A stretch of 64,000 nt of DNA. Source: CAWFGW01 sp963849955 (GTDB taxonomy: Bacteria; Bacteroidota; Bacteroidia; Cytophagales; JAAEPT01). The stretch covers positions 62,001 through 126,000 of the forward strand of contig CAWKJU010000016.1 in the NCBI GenBank assembly GCA_963849955.1, given 5' to 3'. The position numbers were made by a program, and so were the translations under genes. Below the pieces are notes generated by a model. That model did not search any database. It saw only the letters and a program-made list of their open reading frames with translations, and had not been told where the DNA came from. Below are positions 10,447-18,788 of the stretch, one piece after another (within the stretch, counting starts at the first letter, position 1; the number at the start of each line of letters is the position of its first letter).

Positions 10447-10896
10447 TCATGACACTACCTTTTCATTTAATGATTTACCTCCGCTCATTTTCCATGCAGC
10501 ATATCCATTGACTAAAACTCCGATGATTGCAAACACAATCATTCCATCAGCATCTGAGTGTTGGGGTTCTAACAACCTTTCAATGGCTTGATATAGCACA
10601 AAAACAGACCCTACAATCAGCACCAAACTATTAATAAGAGCGCCTAAAAGTGAAAAACGAGAATAGCCAAAAGAAAACGTCTTATCAGATACCTGCTTAG
10701 ATTTGCTATCCAAATACCAAGTCGTTCCTAGTGACAGGCTGTCGCCCAAATCGTGCACAGCATCAGAAAGTATAGCGATACTGTTTACATAGTACCCGCC
10801 TATGATTTCTAGAATCGTAAAGCTTATATTCAAGAAGAAGGCAACCTTCAAATTTTTACCCGATGTATTGTGGTTATGATTATGGTGGTCTCCCAT
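10447..10896 (-). CDS. Cation diffusion facilitator, N-terminal part (gene split by TGA)
   Basis: N-terminal 149 residues of a CzcD/ZitB-type zinc/cadmium/cobalt proton antiporter. It has the His-rich head MGDHHNHNHN, helix 1 and 2 with the first metal site in SDAVHDLGDSLSLG, the YSRFSLLGALINSLVL helix, and ends at KVVS just before a TGA where the frame otherwise runs on for about 152 more residues. Read through, the product would be about 302 residues, the normal family length. The residue lost fits Trp (TGG to TGA). Its start lies 18 bases after the ArsP-like permease gene, so it belongs to the multicopper-oxidase operon. Confidence 0.75.
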   Translation of the reverse strand: MGDHHNHNHNTSGKNLKVAFFLNISFTILEIIGGYYVNSIAILSDAVHDLGDSLSLGTTWYLDSKSKQVSDKTFSFGYSRFSLLGALINSLVLIVGSVFVLYQAIERLLEPQHSDADGMIVFAIIGVLVNGYAAWKMSGGKSLNEKVVS

Positions 10897-10914
10897 TTTA
10901 ATTAATTTACGCTA

Positions 10915-12141
10915 TTATAAAACAAAAAACTTTACAACCAAACCACCAAGTAGCCAAGCATAACAAATAATAGCTACCCACTTAAGGCTTATTTCAAAAA
11001 CTGGACTTTTTGGTGCCATCTCTTTATGATTCATTGCTTTTTCACCATTAAAAAAGCCTAAATAAATCAATACTCCAGAAATAAGTAAGAAAGCTACGTT
11101 CAAATAAAACGTGTAATTGAATTTGAAATGATCACTTTCCGTAATTTTTAAACTAGAAGCATCTGGTAACAGATCAAAGAGATTTAAGCCATAATGTAAA
11201 ACAAGCGAAGCACCAATAAGGGAAGTAAACAGCAAGAACAAGATAAATAAGGACATTTTCCATCCGTAATATTTGGCGTTAATTCGCAAGATGGGAAACA
11301 CGACCAAATCGCTAAAAATAAATGCCATTACGCCTGCGAAGCTCACCCCTTTTCCAAAAAGTAATGCCGCCAGCGGAATATTCCCCATAGAACCGATAAA
11401 GGTTAGAAAAGCCGCTATTGGACCAACAATCACATGCTCTAAGAGTGTAAAAAAACTAAAGGAGTCAGTGTTTTTACCCGTATTTATAAAAAGTGTTTGA
11501 AAAAAAGAGTCGGGGACAAATGCTGCCACGATACCGGCAATAGTAAACCCAATTGTGACATCTTTCCAAACCATTTTCCATTCCATCGCATACTGCTTAC
11601 CTACTTTAGCCCAGCTTTCGGTAGACTGTAGTTTTTCGCTAAGTGATTTTTCGTCTGACATTTCATCATTGGAATCTTCTAGGTTTTCTCGGGCATTTTC
11701 AATTAACTTTTTAGGGTTGATAAGAATAATTAATAGCCAACTACTCGCGATTAATAAAAGACCTCCAACATATTCTCCAACCACAAATTGCCAGCCCATG
11801 AAAATTGAAATAATGATTCCCAGCTCTATAACTAGGTTAGTGGAGGCGAGCAAAAAGGCAATAGAAGAAACAAAACTAGCCCCTTTTTGAAAAAGCGACT
11901 TAGTGGTAGCCAATGCTGCAAAGCTACATGAGCTACTGATGAAACCGAAAAAGGTGCCGAGCAAAACACTTTTAGAACCTTCATTACCCATCGTTTTTTG
12001 CATGCGACTTTCGGTCACAAAAATCTGAATGGCACTACTTATAATGTATCCCAATACAAATGCCCATATTGCCATCCAAAAAAAACCTGTGGAAGTATAA
12101 GCCGCTTCTCCCCATTGTTTTAAAAAGGTATCCATGATCAC
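10915..12141 (-). CDS. ArsP/YraQ-like permease (UPF0718, SO_0444 type)
   Basis: Polytopic inner-membrane permease of 408 residues. The first half has helix pairs around GTFFGFISSSCSFAALATTKSLF, with the Ser/Cys-rich motif SSSCSFAA typical of this family, and the second half repeats the pattern (GSMGNIPLAALLFGKGVSFAGVM). A hydrophilic Asp/Glu-rich loop around residues 150-190 joins them. Related permeases export copper/zinc or organoarsenicals; which applies here is not shown. It follows the DUF305 gene by seven bases in the copper operon, which favours a copper or zinc role. Confidence 0.75.
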   Translation of the reverse strand: MIMDTFLKQWGEAAYTSTGFFWMAIWAFVLGYIISSAIQIFVTESRMQKTMGNEGSKSVLLGTFFGFISSSCSFAALATTKSLFQKGASFVSSIAFLLASTNLVIELGIIISIFMGWQFVVGEYVGGLLLIASSWLLIILINPKKLIENARENLEDSNDEMSDEKSLSEKLQSTESWAKVGKQYAMEWKMVWKDVTIGFTIAGIVAAFVPDSFFQTLFINTGKNTDSFSFFTLLEHVIVGPIAAFLTFIGSMGNIPLAALLFGKGVSFAGVMAFIFSDLVVFPILRINAKYYGWKMSLFILFLLFTSLIGASLVLHYGLNLFDLLPDASSLKITESDHFKFNYTFYLNVAFLLISGVLIYLGFFNGEKAMNHKEMAPKSPVFEISLKWVAIICYAWLLGGLVVKFFVL

Positions 12142-12148
12142 ACTAATT

Positions 12149-12598
12149 TTATTTCTCTAGTCGATTGATTATTTCCTTCATTTGAGCAATTTCTCTTTTT
12201 TGTGCTTCTATTATTCCTTTCGCTAACTCTGCCGTTTCAGGATCTTCAAAAGTAGCTTGCTCACTTACTAATATCGCGATAGAATGATGAGGGATCATGG
12301 CTTTCATATACTGCACATCTTTTACGGTGCTTTGGGTACGAAGCAGATAAATGCTTACTCCTGTGACTAAAACCGCTAGGGTAATAATGATCGTGTTCAT
12401 TTTTTTGTTTTGATACATACCTAGCATAAAAAGAAGCATCATAATAGCCATAGGACCTACCATATAAAAAGCCATAAATGCACGTGTTTCACTAAGGTAA
12501 ATGTGATCAAGTTGAGCAACATTAAAGAACATGGCTAAGTACATAAAGACAAATGAACATGCCATCATCAAACCGAATTTTGCGTAATTATTTTTCAT
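12149..12598 (-). CDS. DUF305 membrane protein, copper-linked
   Basis: A 149-residue protein with three N-terminal membrane helices (about residues 8-90) and a C-terminal four-helix DUF305 half carrying the signature MIPHHSIAILVSEQA, a His-His pair that is a likely metal ligand. DUF305 proteins are often found beside multicopper oxidases and copper efflux genes. It lies between the multicopper oxidase and the permease with short gaps on both sides, consistent with one transcript. No enzymatic activity can be inferred. Confidence 0.85.
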   Translation of the reverse strand: MKNNYAKFGLMMACSFVFMYLAMFFNVAQLDHIYLSETRAFMAFYMVGPMAIMMLLFMLGMYQNKKMNTIIITLAVLVTGVSIYLLRTQSTVKDVQYMKAMIPHHSIAILVSEQATFEDPETAELAKGIIEAQKREIAQMKEIINRLEK

Positions 12599-12633
12599 GA
12601 TAAATTTAAAGTTTAGGTTGAAGTTTTAGTTTG

Positions 12634-14925
12634 TTAGAACCGGGCTGTTAATCCACCACCAGCACCAAAGCGGTTGTCGTAACTGGCCATTATTGAAAAG
12701 TTTCTTGAAAGCATGTATTCTAAACCTGCTGACCATACTGTTTCTGATTGATACGTTTTTTTCTTTCCGTTTTCGGTAGGCAATTGGTTTACCCAGCCAA
12801 AATCTGTTTGAAACTCATATTCTCCAAATAGCATTAATTTAGGAAAGATCATTACCGACCTGCTCAACCCAATTTGTGGTCTCAACTTACTATCCATTCG
12901 TACGTCTAGGTTAAACATATAAGGAGTTAAAAAACGAATACCTCCAATAGCTGTAGTAGAAATTTCATCAAGGCTGTTTGCTTTTTCATTTTCAATATTG
13001 GTTCCTACAAAAACTCTAAAATAGTCGTATAAAAACCGTTCGTAAGTTAATTCTGATTCCAAGTTTTTATTCCAACCATATTCTGCTCTCAGCATAAATT
13101 GATTTCGAGTGTTGGAGGTCACAAAATTTACATCTGTCATGTGAGAAGCTACATCAGCCATTCCCCAGTTATAAAATCTCTCGCCTTCTTTTTTCAAATT
13201 ATCTAAATCATAACCTGCTAATCGAGGATCTCTTATAGTGTCATAACTATAAATACGAGCCATTCCACTCATCATATGATATAACACATGACAATGGAAA
13301 AACCACTCACCCGACTCTGACGCGTCAAATTCAATGACTGTTTTCTGCATTGGAGGCACATTTACCGTGTGTTTTAAAGGAGAATAATCACCGTTCTCAT
13401 TGATGACTCTGAAAAAGTGACCATGTAAGTGCATTGGGTGATGCATCATGGTTAAGTTGTTCAACGTGATGCGCACAACCTGACCTTGGTTTATTTTTAT
13501 TTTATCCGCTTTGGAAAGTGGTACACCATTCATACTCCAGATGTAGCGCCACATATTTCCTGTAAGGTTTAATAAAACTTCTTTTACCTCTTTAGTCGAG
13601 TCAAAATCCGTTTTTGTTGGTGATTTTAAATAATCGTATTTGTATTCTGAAAATAAATCCATCTTCATACCGCCTCCTGATGACATGTCCATTTCTTTCT
13701 TTTTCGAGTCTTTGTCCATTTCACCCATGTCCATGTCCATGTTTTGATGCTTATCATCTTTCATTTTTGAATCAGACATATCCTTGTCTTTTTTATTCAT
13801 TTTCATCCCCCAGTTTTTCATCATTTTTTGAGGGTCTTCGTCACTTGGGTTAAGTTTGGTTGCAGGAGCACCCATACGCATATCCATTTTGGCCATGGAC
13901 TTCATCAATTCTATTTTGTCAGGTCGCGGTAAAACTTCGGCTTTAATTATTTCACCTTTACCAAAGTATGCTGTAGTATGTCCCGAGCCATCTTGAGCCA
14001 TTGATCGTAGTTCTATTTTCCCTGTTTTCGGAATTTCGATGATAAAATCATAGGTTTCTGCAATCGCGATAAAAGTCTTGCTTTGTTTTACATGTACTAC
14101 ATCTAATCCATCAGCAGCAATAAGTGTTGGACCATTTCCACCAAAAGTCATCCAAAACTGAGACGAAGAAGCACCATTAATAATCCGGAGCCTCACTTTT
14201 TCTCCAGGTTTAAGGTCAGCGTATTCTTGGGTTTGTTCCCCGTTAGTTAAAAAAGCGTTGTAATAAATATCAGCAATGTCAGCACTCTCCATTCGCTGTT
14301 TCCAAAAGTTAAGTTGAGCACCAAAACCACCTTGAGCAATCACTCGGTTTAATGGTGTGGCTGTACCTTTTTTAATGTTATACCATTCGTTTCCACGTTT
14401 TAAGTTACGCAGCACATTCATTGGCTTTTGATCTGTCCAGTCCGACAGCACCAAAACTAGTTCTTTATCATACGTGTGAGTCTCTTTTTTTGGCTCAATT
14501 ACAATTGATCCATAAACACCACTTTGTTCTTGCAACATCGTATGGGAGTGATACCAATAAGTACCGGCTTGTTGAAGAGGAAATTCATATTTAAGTGTTT
14601 TTCCTGGCTCTATTGGCGGTGTAGTCAAATAAGGAACTCCATCATTATAGTTTGGTAAAATTAGCCCATGCCAGTGAACAGACGTCTCAACATCCATTTC
14701 ATTTTTAACATAAATTATGGCATATCCGCCTTCTTTAAAACGTAATGTTGGTCCTGGTATTGATCCATTAATAGTCATTCCCATTACTTCTTTTCCAGTT
14801 TTGCTTACCATTTCTTTTCTAATGGTAAGGTTGTAAGTAGAAGTATCTGTTTGACTGTAGCTATGGTGAAGAAACGTAATTATAAATAACAGCGCTAATA
14901 GATTACGTGTGATAGAGTTAATCAT
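12634..14925 (-). CDS. Multicopper oxidase with C-terminal CopB-like barrel region
   Basis: Secreted copper-dependent oxidase, probably a cuprous oxidase that converts toxic periplasmic Cu(I) to Cu(II). From the ATG at 14925 it has a signal peptide (MINSITRNLLALLFIITF to YSQ) and is 763 residues long; the frame is open 16 codons further up without a better start. The four copper-ligand motifs are present: HWHG, WYHSH, HPMHLHGHFF and HCHVLYHMMSGM. A Met/Asp/Lys-rich insert (about residues 345-420 with MDMDMGEMD) is typical of CopA-type oxidases. The last 170 residues are alternating beta-like strands ending in GGGLTARF and resemble the outer-membrane CopB domain, so this is a CopA-CopB-type fusion. 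Confidence 0.9.
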   Translation of the reverse strand: MINSITRNLLALLFIITFLHHSYSQTDTSTYNLTIRKEMVSKTGKEVMGMTINGSIPGPTLRFKEGGYAIIYVKNEMDVETSVHWHGLILPNYNDGVPYLTTPPIEPGKTLKYEFPLQQAGTYWYHSHTMLQEQSGVYGSIVIEPKKETHTYDKELVLVLSDWTDQKPMNVLRNLKRGNEWYNIKKGTATPLNRVIAQGGFGAQLNFWKQRMESADIADIYYNAFLTNGEQTQEYADLKPGEKVRLRIINGASSSQFWMTFGGNGPTLIAADGLDVVHVKQSKTFIAIAETYDFIIEIPKTGKIELRSMAQDGSGHTTAYFGKGEIIKAEVLPRPDKIELMKSMAKMDMRMGAPATKLNPSDEDPQKMMKNWGMKMNKKDKDMSDSKMKDDKHQNMDMDMGEMDKDSKKKEMDMSSGGGMKMDLFSEYKYDYLKSPTKTDFDSTKEVKEVLLNLTGNMWRYIWSMNGVPLSKADKIKINQGQVVRITLNNLTMMHHPMHLHGHFFRVINENGDYSPLKHTVNVPPMQKTVIEFDASESGEWFFHCHVLYHMMSGMARIYSYDTIRDPRLAGYDLDNLKKEGERFYNWGMADVASHMTDVNFVTSNTRNQFMLRAEYGWNKNLESELTYERFLYDYFRVFVGTNIENEKANSLDEISTTAIGGIRFLTPYMFNLDVRMDSKLRPQIGLSRSVMIFPKLMLFGEYEFQTDFGWVNQLPTENGKKKTYQSETVWSAGLEYMLSRNFSIMASYDNRFGAGGGLTARF

Positions 14926-14976
14926 TTGGGGGATATTTTTTTTAAGAAGGAAGTTTGTTTGGAATAATATCAATAT

Positions 14977-15013
14977 AAAAGTTAACCCTGAAGCAGCTTC
15001 AAGGTTAACTTTT
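14977..15013 (-). terminator. Intrinsic terminator after the copper-storage gene
   Basis: A 37-base near-perfect palindrome with arms AAAAGTTAACC and GGTTAACTTTT, and an inner TGAAGC/GCTTCA pair. It sits 17 bases past the csp stop codon, and on the minus strand the stem runs into TTTTATATTG. It separates csp from the multicopper oxidase gene. Confidence 0.75.
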
Positions 15014-15030
15014 GAGAAGTGTTTAGTATG

Positions 15031-15360
15031 TTATGCGTTTACAGAAAGAAAAGCGTCACATGCTTCTACACACTCTTTGCATGCTTTTGCACATTTTTGG
15101 CAATGCTCCATATCGTGTGATTGGCAAGTTTCTTCGCAGCTTTCACAAATAGTTTTACATGCTTTTACCACAGCGTCAGCATGAGACGAATCTCTTGATA
15201 AAATTTGAAGTGCAGCAGAACAGATATCGGCACAGTCTAAATCTGTAGCGATACACTCCTTCATTTTTTTAACATCCGCTTCGTTTAAACAGCTTGATGC
15301 ACATATTCCGCAAGCCTCAATACACTTTGCAAGTGCTTGCATTAAATTAGTTTTTTCCAT
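15031..15360 (-). CDS. Four-helix-bundle copper-storage protein (Csp, DUF326 type)
   Basis: Cysteine-lined four-helix bundle that stores many Cu(I) ions. The 109-residue protein has 16 Cys, mostly at C-x3-C or C-x2-C spacing along each helix (CIEACGICASSC, CIATDLDCADIC, CKTICESCEETC, CQKCAKACKECVEAC). There is no signal peptide, which fits the cytosolic Csp3-like class. A clear terminator follows. It lies between the multicopper oxidase and the AraC-type regulator, so it is likely part of the same copper response. Confidence 0.93.
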   Translation of the reverse strand: MEKTNLMQALAKCIEACGICASSCLNEADVKKMKECIATDLDCADICSAALQILSRDSSHADAVVKACKTICESCEETCQSHDMEHCQKCAKACKECVEACDAFLSVNA

Positions 15361-15482
15361 TGTTATTAATATTTAAGTGATAAATCAATTTGATTAATAA
15401 CTCAACTAATACAATTCCATTTGTTTTTTTAAAACTTGTTCAATTTTCAGTAAAACTTAACAAGAACTAAAACAGCTGGTAA

Positions 15483-16043
15483 TCAGATGTTATCGAGTGT
15501 TTTTCGCTGGCTAAATTCTGATTTCTTGTAATCTCGTGGACTTAAACCTGTTACTTTTTTAAAGGCTTTACTTAATGCTTGTTGGGAGAGATACCCTACC
15601 TGTAGAGAGATTTCCTCAAGTGATAGCTGATTATATTCTAAAAGCTCTTTTGTTTTTTCAATTCTCAAGCTTTGCCAATATTGCTCAATAGAACGGTTTT
15701 CCGTTTTCTTAAACGACTCACCAATGGATGCATAGGATACGTTTAATTCTTCACTTAAATAAAATGACAAGGTAGTGCCAAAGTTAGCTAGCCTATTGGC
15801 ACTACATAAGTCTATCATCAAAATTTTAACTTGCTCCGTTATTATTTTATCCGCATCATATAATATGCTAAAACCCTCCCGTTCTAAATGAGTTGCTAAA
15901 ACCTGTTCATCAAAGCTTTCATCTAACTGGATTTTCCCCAATTCTACTGTAAAATTTTTCACCTCCAATGAGGTAAGGAGATGTTCGATTACTCTTATGC
16001 ACCGCGGACAAATCATGTCTTTGATGTAAAGTGTCTTAAGCAT
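15483..16043 (-). CDS. AraC-family regulator with N-terminal CxxC metal-binding-like domain
   Basis: DNA-binding regulator, 186 residues. Residues 1-70 look like a heavy-metal-associated ferredoxin-like fold with the motif MICPRC in the loop where HMA domains bind metal. Residues 85-175 form the paired helix-turn-helix of AraC proteins (LSLEEISLQVGYLSQQALSKAF, then GLSPRDYKK). Such one-piece proteins are common beside copper genes in Bacteroidota and probably sense metal directly through the CPRC loop. It is flanked by csp and an HMBD lipoprotein on the same strand. The identity of the metal and the target promoters are inferences. Confidence 0.85.
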   Translation of the reverse strand: MLKTLYIKDMICPRCIRVIEHLLTSLEVKNFTVELGKIQLDESFDEQVLATHLEREGFSILYDADKIITEQVKILMIDLCSANRLANFGTTLSFYLSEELNVSYASIGESFKKTENRSIEQYWQSLRIEKTKELLEYNQLSLEEISLQVGYLSQQALSKAFKKVTGLSPRDYKKSEFSQRKTLDNI

Positions 16044-16105
16044 ATTATTTTAATTAGGACAAAAGAATTTTTATTTATCTGAGAGCAAAACTCAGTTGAT
16101 CTGAA

Positions 16106-16345
16106 TTATTGTTTTTCAAGTTCCATGTGACACACTGGGCATTCTCCTGTGTGCGAATAGTGTTTTTCTCCCTCACACTTCATCGGGCAAATATAAGCTT
16201 CTTCTGCAGGGGCAACTTCTGTGTTATCTTCTTCCATAGGATCGCCCATACCGTTGTGGTCATGTTCATGCATGTCTGACTGATTCGACTGACATGATGC
16301 CAATGAACAAAGCGCCACTGTAAAGATTAAGATTGTACGTTTCAT
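16106..16345 (-). CDS. Small lipoprotein with heavy-metal-binding domain (HMBD)
   Basis: A 79-residue protein with a lipoprotein signal (MKRTILIFTVALCSLASC, lipobox LASC), a His/Asp/Met-rich linker (DMHEHDHNGMGD), and a C-terminal HMBD zinc-ribbon-like unit YICPMKCEGEKHYSHTGE followed by CPVCHMELEKQ. The same unit appears twice in the P-type ATPase and once in the adaptor of this island. It probably captures copper at the membrane surface and hands it to the efflux proteins; no catalytic role is expected. Confidence 0.85.
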   Translation of the reverse strand: MKRTILIFTVALCSLASCQSNQSDMHEHDHNGMGDPMEEDNTEVAPAEEAYICPMKCEGEKHYSHTGECPVCHMELEKQ

Positions 16346-16416
16346 GGTTATATGATTTTTTTGGATTAATAAATTATTTTTTGATCGTTAAATAGACCCA
16401 CTCTCCAATTTAAGTT

Positions 16417-17925
16417 TTAAAGAGTAGGTGAGTTTGAAGGGTAAAGTTCGGCATAGGTTACCGTTTCTTTTTCATTAATTCTTCTCACAATTAATTCTTT
16501 TCTTAATTGGCTTCTATGGGTTAAGCCTGATGATGCTAACAACTCTTCAAAGCCTTTAAGGGTGTTCTTATGAAAGTTGGCTACTTTAGTTTTTTTGTCT
16601 TCAACTACTAGAGAAGCTACACGATGCGGATCCATGGTGGTAATACCTGTAGGGCAAGTGTTTTGATTACACTTTAACGACTGTACACACCCAAGGGCAA
16701 ACATCATCCCCCGAGCACTATAACAGGCATCGGCACCAAGGATAAGAACTTTTGCTATATCAAAAGAAGAAATGATTTTTCCACTAGCGATGATTTTGAT
16801 CTCTTTTCTTAGGTTATATTTATTTAAGGTTTGATGTGCTATATCCAACGCTTCGTTTAACGGAGTACCTACCCAATGGAGTGAATCCATATTTGCAGCA
16901 CCACTGCCTCCTTCCGCACCATCAATAGTGATAAAATCGGGATAGTTTTTCAGGTTGGAAAAAGTGGCTATAATATTTTCAAAATCGGCTTTTGAACCCA
17001 CGCACAACTTTATTCCAATTGGTTTCCCGTTTGCTAAAACTCGAAGTTTTTGTATGAATGCTACCAATTCCTTAGGATTAGAAAATGCGGAATGCTGTGC
17101 TGGTGAGTGTATTTCTTGATGAGGTTTAATTTCTCTGTATTTCGATATTTCTTCTGTATTTTTTTTCGCAGGAAGTATGGCTCCAAACCCAGGTTTTGCA
17201 CCTTGAGAAATTTTCACTTCAACCATTTTTACCAAGTCATCTTGAGCAATAGTTTTAAATTTTTCTTCATCAAACTCTCCCTTGTCATTTCTACATCCAA
17301 AATATCCAGTACCAAACTGAAAAATAATATCAGCGCCATGTTCTTGGTGGTAGGGTGTAAAACCTCCTTCACCCGTGTTTTGTGCAAATGCACCTAGTTT
17401 TGCTCCTCCGTTGAGTGCTAACGTGGCATTTTTACTAATAGAGCCAAAACTCATACCTGCGACATTTAAGATACTAGAGGAATACGGCTGCTTGCAAAAG
17501 GAACTACCAACTGTAATACGAAAATCATCTTCCACATTTTTAGCTGGAAAAGCAGAGTGAGAAAACCATTCACGACCTATTGCGGTGTAGGGCATCTGAG
17601 TACCAAACGGCTGAGTCATGTTATTATCTGAAGCTCTTTTGTAAACAATTTCTTTTTGTATCCAAGTAAAAGGTTTGCCTTCAGTACGATCTAAAAAAAG
17701 TAATTCCTGAAGTACATGTCGTTGCTTTTCTAACAGTCGACTTATTCTACCTATCAAAGGGTAGGTTCTTCTAATATTATCACTTTTATTGAAAAAATCG
17801 ATAAACCCAAGAATAAGTAAAGGGACTAGTATAAGACCTAGCCACCAATGGTACGGTCGCCATAAACCTAATAAGATTAGTAATAGTGAAAAAATAATTG
17901 CGCTGTATATAAAGTACTTCCTCAT
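16417..17925 (-). CDS. GltB-like FMN-binding glutamate synthase family protein, membrane anchored
   Basis: A 502-residue protein with two N-terminal membrane helices (about residues 5-45), then the FMN/TIM-barrel domain of ferredoxin-type glutamate synthase: GMSFGSISKNATLALNGGA, GAKPGFGAILPAKK, IDGAEGGSGAA and the Cys cluster CVQSLKCNQNTCPTG. The amidotransferase domain of true GltB is absent, so it is a stand-alone FMN oxidoreductase of unknown substrate rather than a complete glutamate synthase. It lies inside the metal island between the HMBD lipoprotein and a terminator, an odd location for nitrogen metabolism. Confidence 0.85.
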   Translation of the reverse strand: MRKYFIYSAIIFSLLLILLGLWRPYHWWLGLILVPLLILGFIDFFNKSDNIRRTYPLIGRISRLLEKQRHVLQELLFLDRTEGKPFTWIQKEIVYKRASDNNMTQPFGTQMPYTAIGREWFSHSAFPAKNVEDDFRITVGSSFCKQPYSSSILNVAGMSFGSISKNATLALNGGAKLGAFAQNTGEGGFTPYHQEHGADIIFQFGTGYFGCRNDKGEFDEEKFKTIAQDDLVKMVEVKISQGAKPGFGAILPAKKNTEEISKYREIKPHQEIHSPAQHSAFSNPKELVAFIQKLRVLANGKPIGIKLCVGSKADFENIIATFSNLKNYPDFITIDGAEGGSGAANMDSLHWVGTPLNEALDIAHQTLNKYNLRKEIKIIASGKIISSFDIAKVLILGADACYSARGMMFALGCVQSLKCNQNTCPTGITTMDPHRVASLVVEDKKTKVANFHKNTLKGFEELLASSGLTHRSQLRKELIVRRINEKETVTYAELYPSNSPTL

Positions 17926-17961
17926 TGTTGTTGCTTTTTATTGTTGTGAATAATTTTAATA

Positions 17962-18004
17962 AAAAAACACTCCTAATGGGAAAAATCCCCTAGGAGTGTT
18001 TTTT
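17962..18004 (-). terminator. Intrinsic terminator at the end of the adaptor/DUF3347 operon
   Basis: Inverted repeat with arms AAAAAACACTCCTA and TAGGAGTGTTTTTT enclosing an ATGGGAAAAATCCCC loop that can pair further. It begins right after the stop codon of the gene ending at 18006 and carries A and T runs on its two sides, so it can work on the minus strand and perhaps both. Confidence 0.8.
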
Positions 18005-18005
18005 A

Positions 18006-18779
18006 TCATTCACTTTCAAGTTTTGCTATTTCAATCGATTTAATTTGAATTTTTCCTGAACCTTCTAACATCAATCCTACATAACCATCTTCCATTTCTT
18101 CCGCATGCCCGTGAGTAACATTTGTTTCACCCACATATCCTTTGTAGTGCGTGCCAGCGGCCGTTGCTTTCAAAACCATCCAATCATTGGTTGAGCTAAA
18201 TTCTCCTTTATCCAGAATAGTTGGTTTGCCTTCTACCATTCTTCCCAACTGCATGTTGTTACCTTCTATAGAAACAAATTCATAATTAGCTTTGTCCTTT
18301 ACATGGTGTACAACCTTAATTTTACCTTTAAAATCTATTTTTTTCAAAGTTGCAACAATGCCTACATTGCCATACGAAGCATGAAAAACAAATGCTGTTG
18401 GCGTGCCATCTGCTGTCACTTCTAACACAGTAGTTCCATCAACTTCTTTTGTCTCGGGAGTGATGTTGCTCATTTCGCCAACTACAAAGTGAAAGTCAGA
18501 TTGAATCACTTCCTCACCATTACCGCTAGGCATCCACGTTTTAGAACCCGCTGATTCCATCTCTTCATGCTCGTGGTGGTGCTCTTCTCCAGATCCATGT
18601 TCGTGGTGGTCTTCATTTCCCTCCATTTCAGCATGGTCATGTTCTCCTTCATTCATTTCGGAGTGGTCATGTTCTTCGGTTTCTGAGTGTTCGTTTTTGC
18701 TTGTTCCTGAACAAGAGCTAAACAGATATGCTCCTGTAGAAAAGACTGTTGCGTAAAATAATATTTTTGATTTTTTCAT
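18006..18779 (-). CDS. His-rich lipoprotein of unknown function, metal island
   Basis: A 257-residue lipoprotein (signal MKKSKILFYATVFSTGAYL, lipobox SSC at about residue 23). Residues 28-75 are almost entirely His, Glu, Asp and Met (EHDHSEMNEGEHDHAEME, then HHEHGSGEEHHHEHEEME), a strong metal-sponge sequence. The remaining 170 residues are predicted beta-rich with no Cys; they recall the jelly-roll domains of sugar-acting proteins but no family was recognised. It is the last gene of a six-gene operon ended by an intrinsic terminator. Confidence 0.75.
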   Translation of the reverse strand: MKKSKILFYATVFSTGAYLFSSCSGTSKNEHSETEEHDHSEMNEGEHDHAEMEGNEDHHEHGSGEEHHHEHEEMESAGSKTWMPSGNGEEVIQSDFHFVVGEMSNITPETKEVDGTTVLEVTADGTPTAFVFHASYGNVGIVATLKKIDFKGKIKVVHHVKDKANYEFVSIEGNNMQLGRMVEGKPTILDKGEFSSTNDWMVLKATAAGTHYKGYVGETNVTHGHAEEMEDGYVGLMLEGSGKIQIKSIEIAKLESE

Positions 18780-18788
18780 ACTTTTATT

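Noticed and set aside
9985..10896. Genome-wide recoding of TGA to Trp suggested by the two in-frame TGA codons
   Set aside because: TGA serves as a real stop in this window, for example at 20430, 26418, 32790 and 45148, where it overlaps the next ATG, and Trp is otherwise written TGG.
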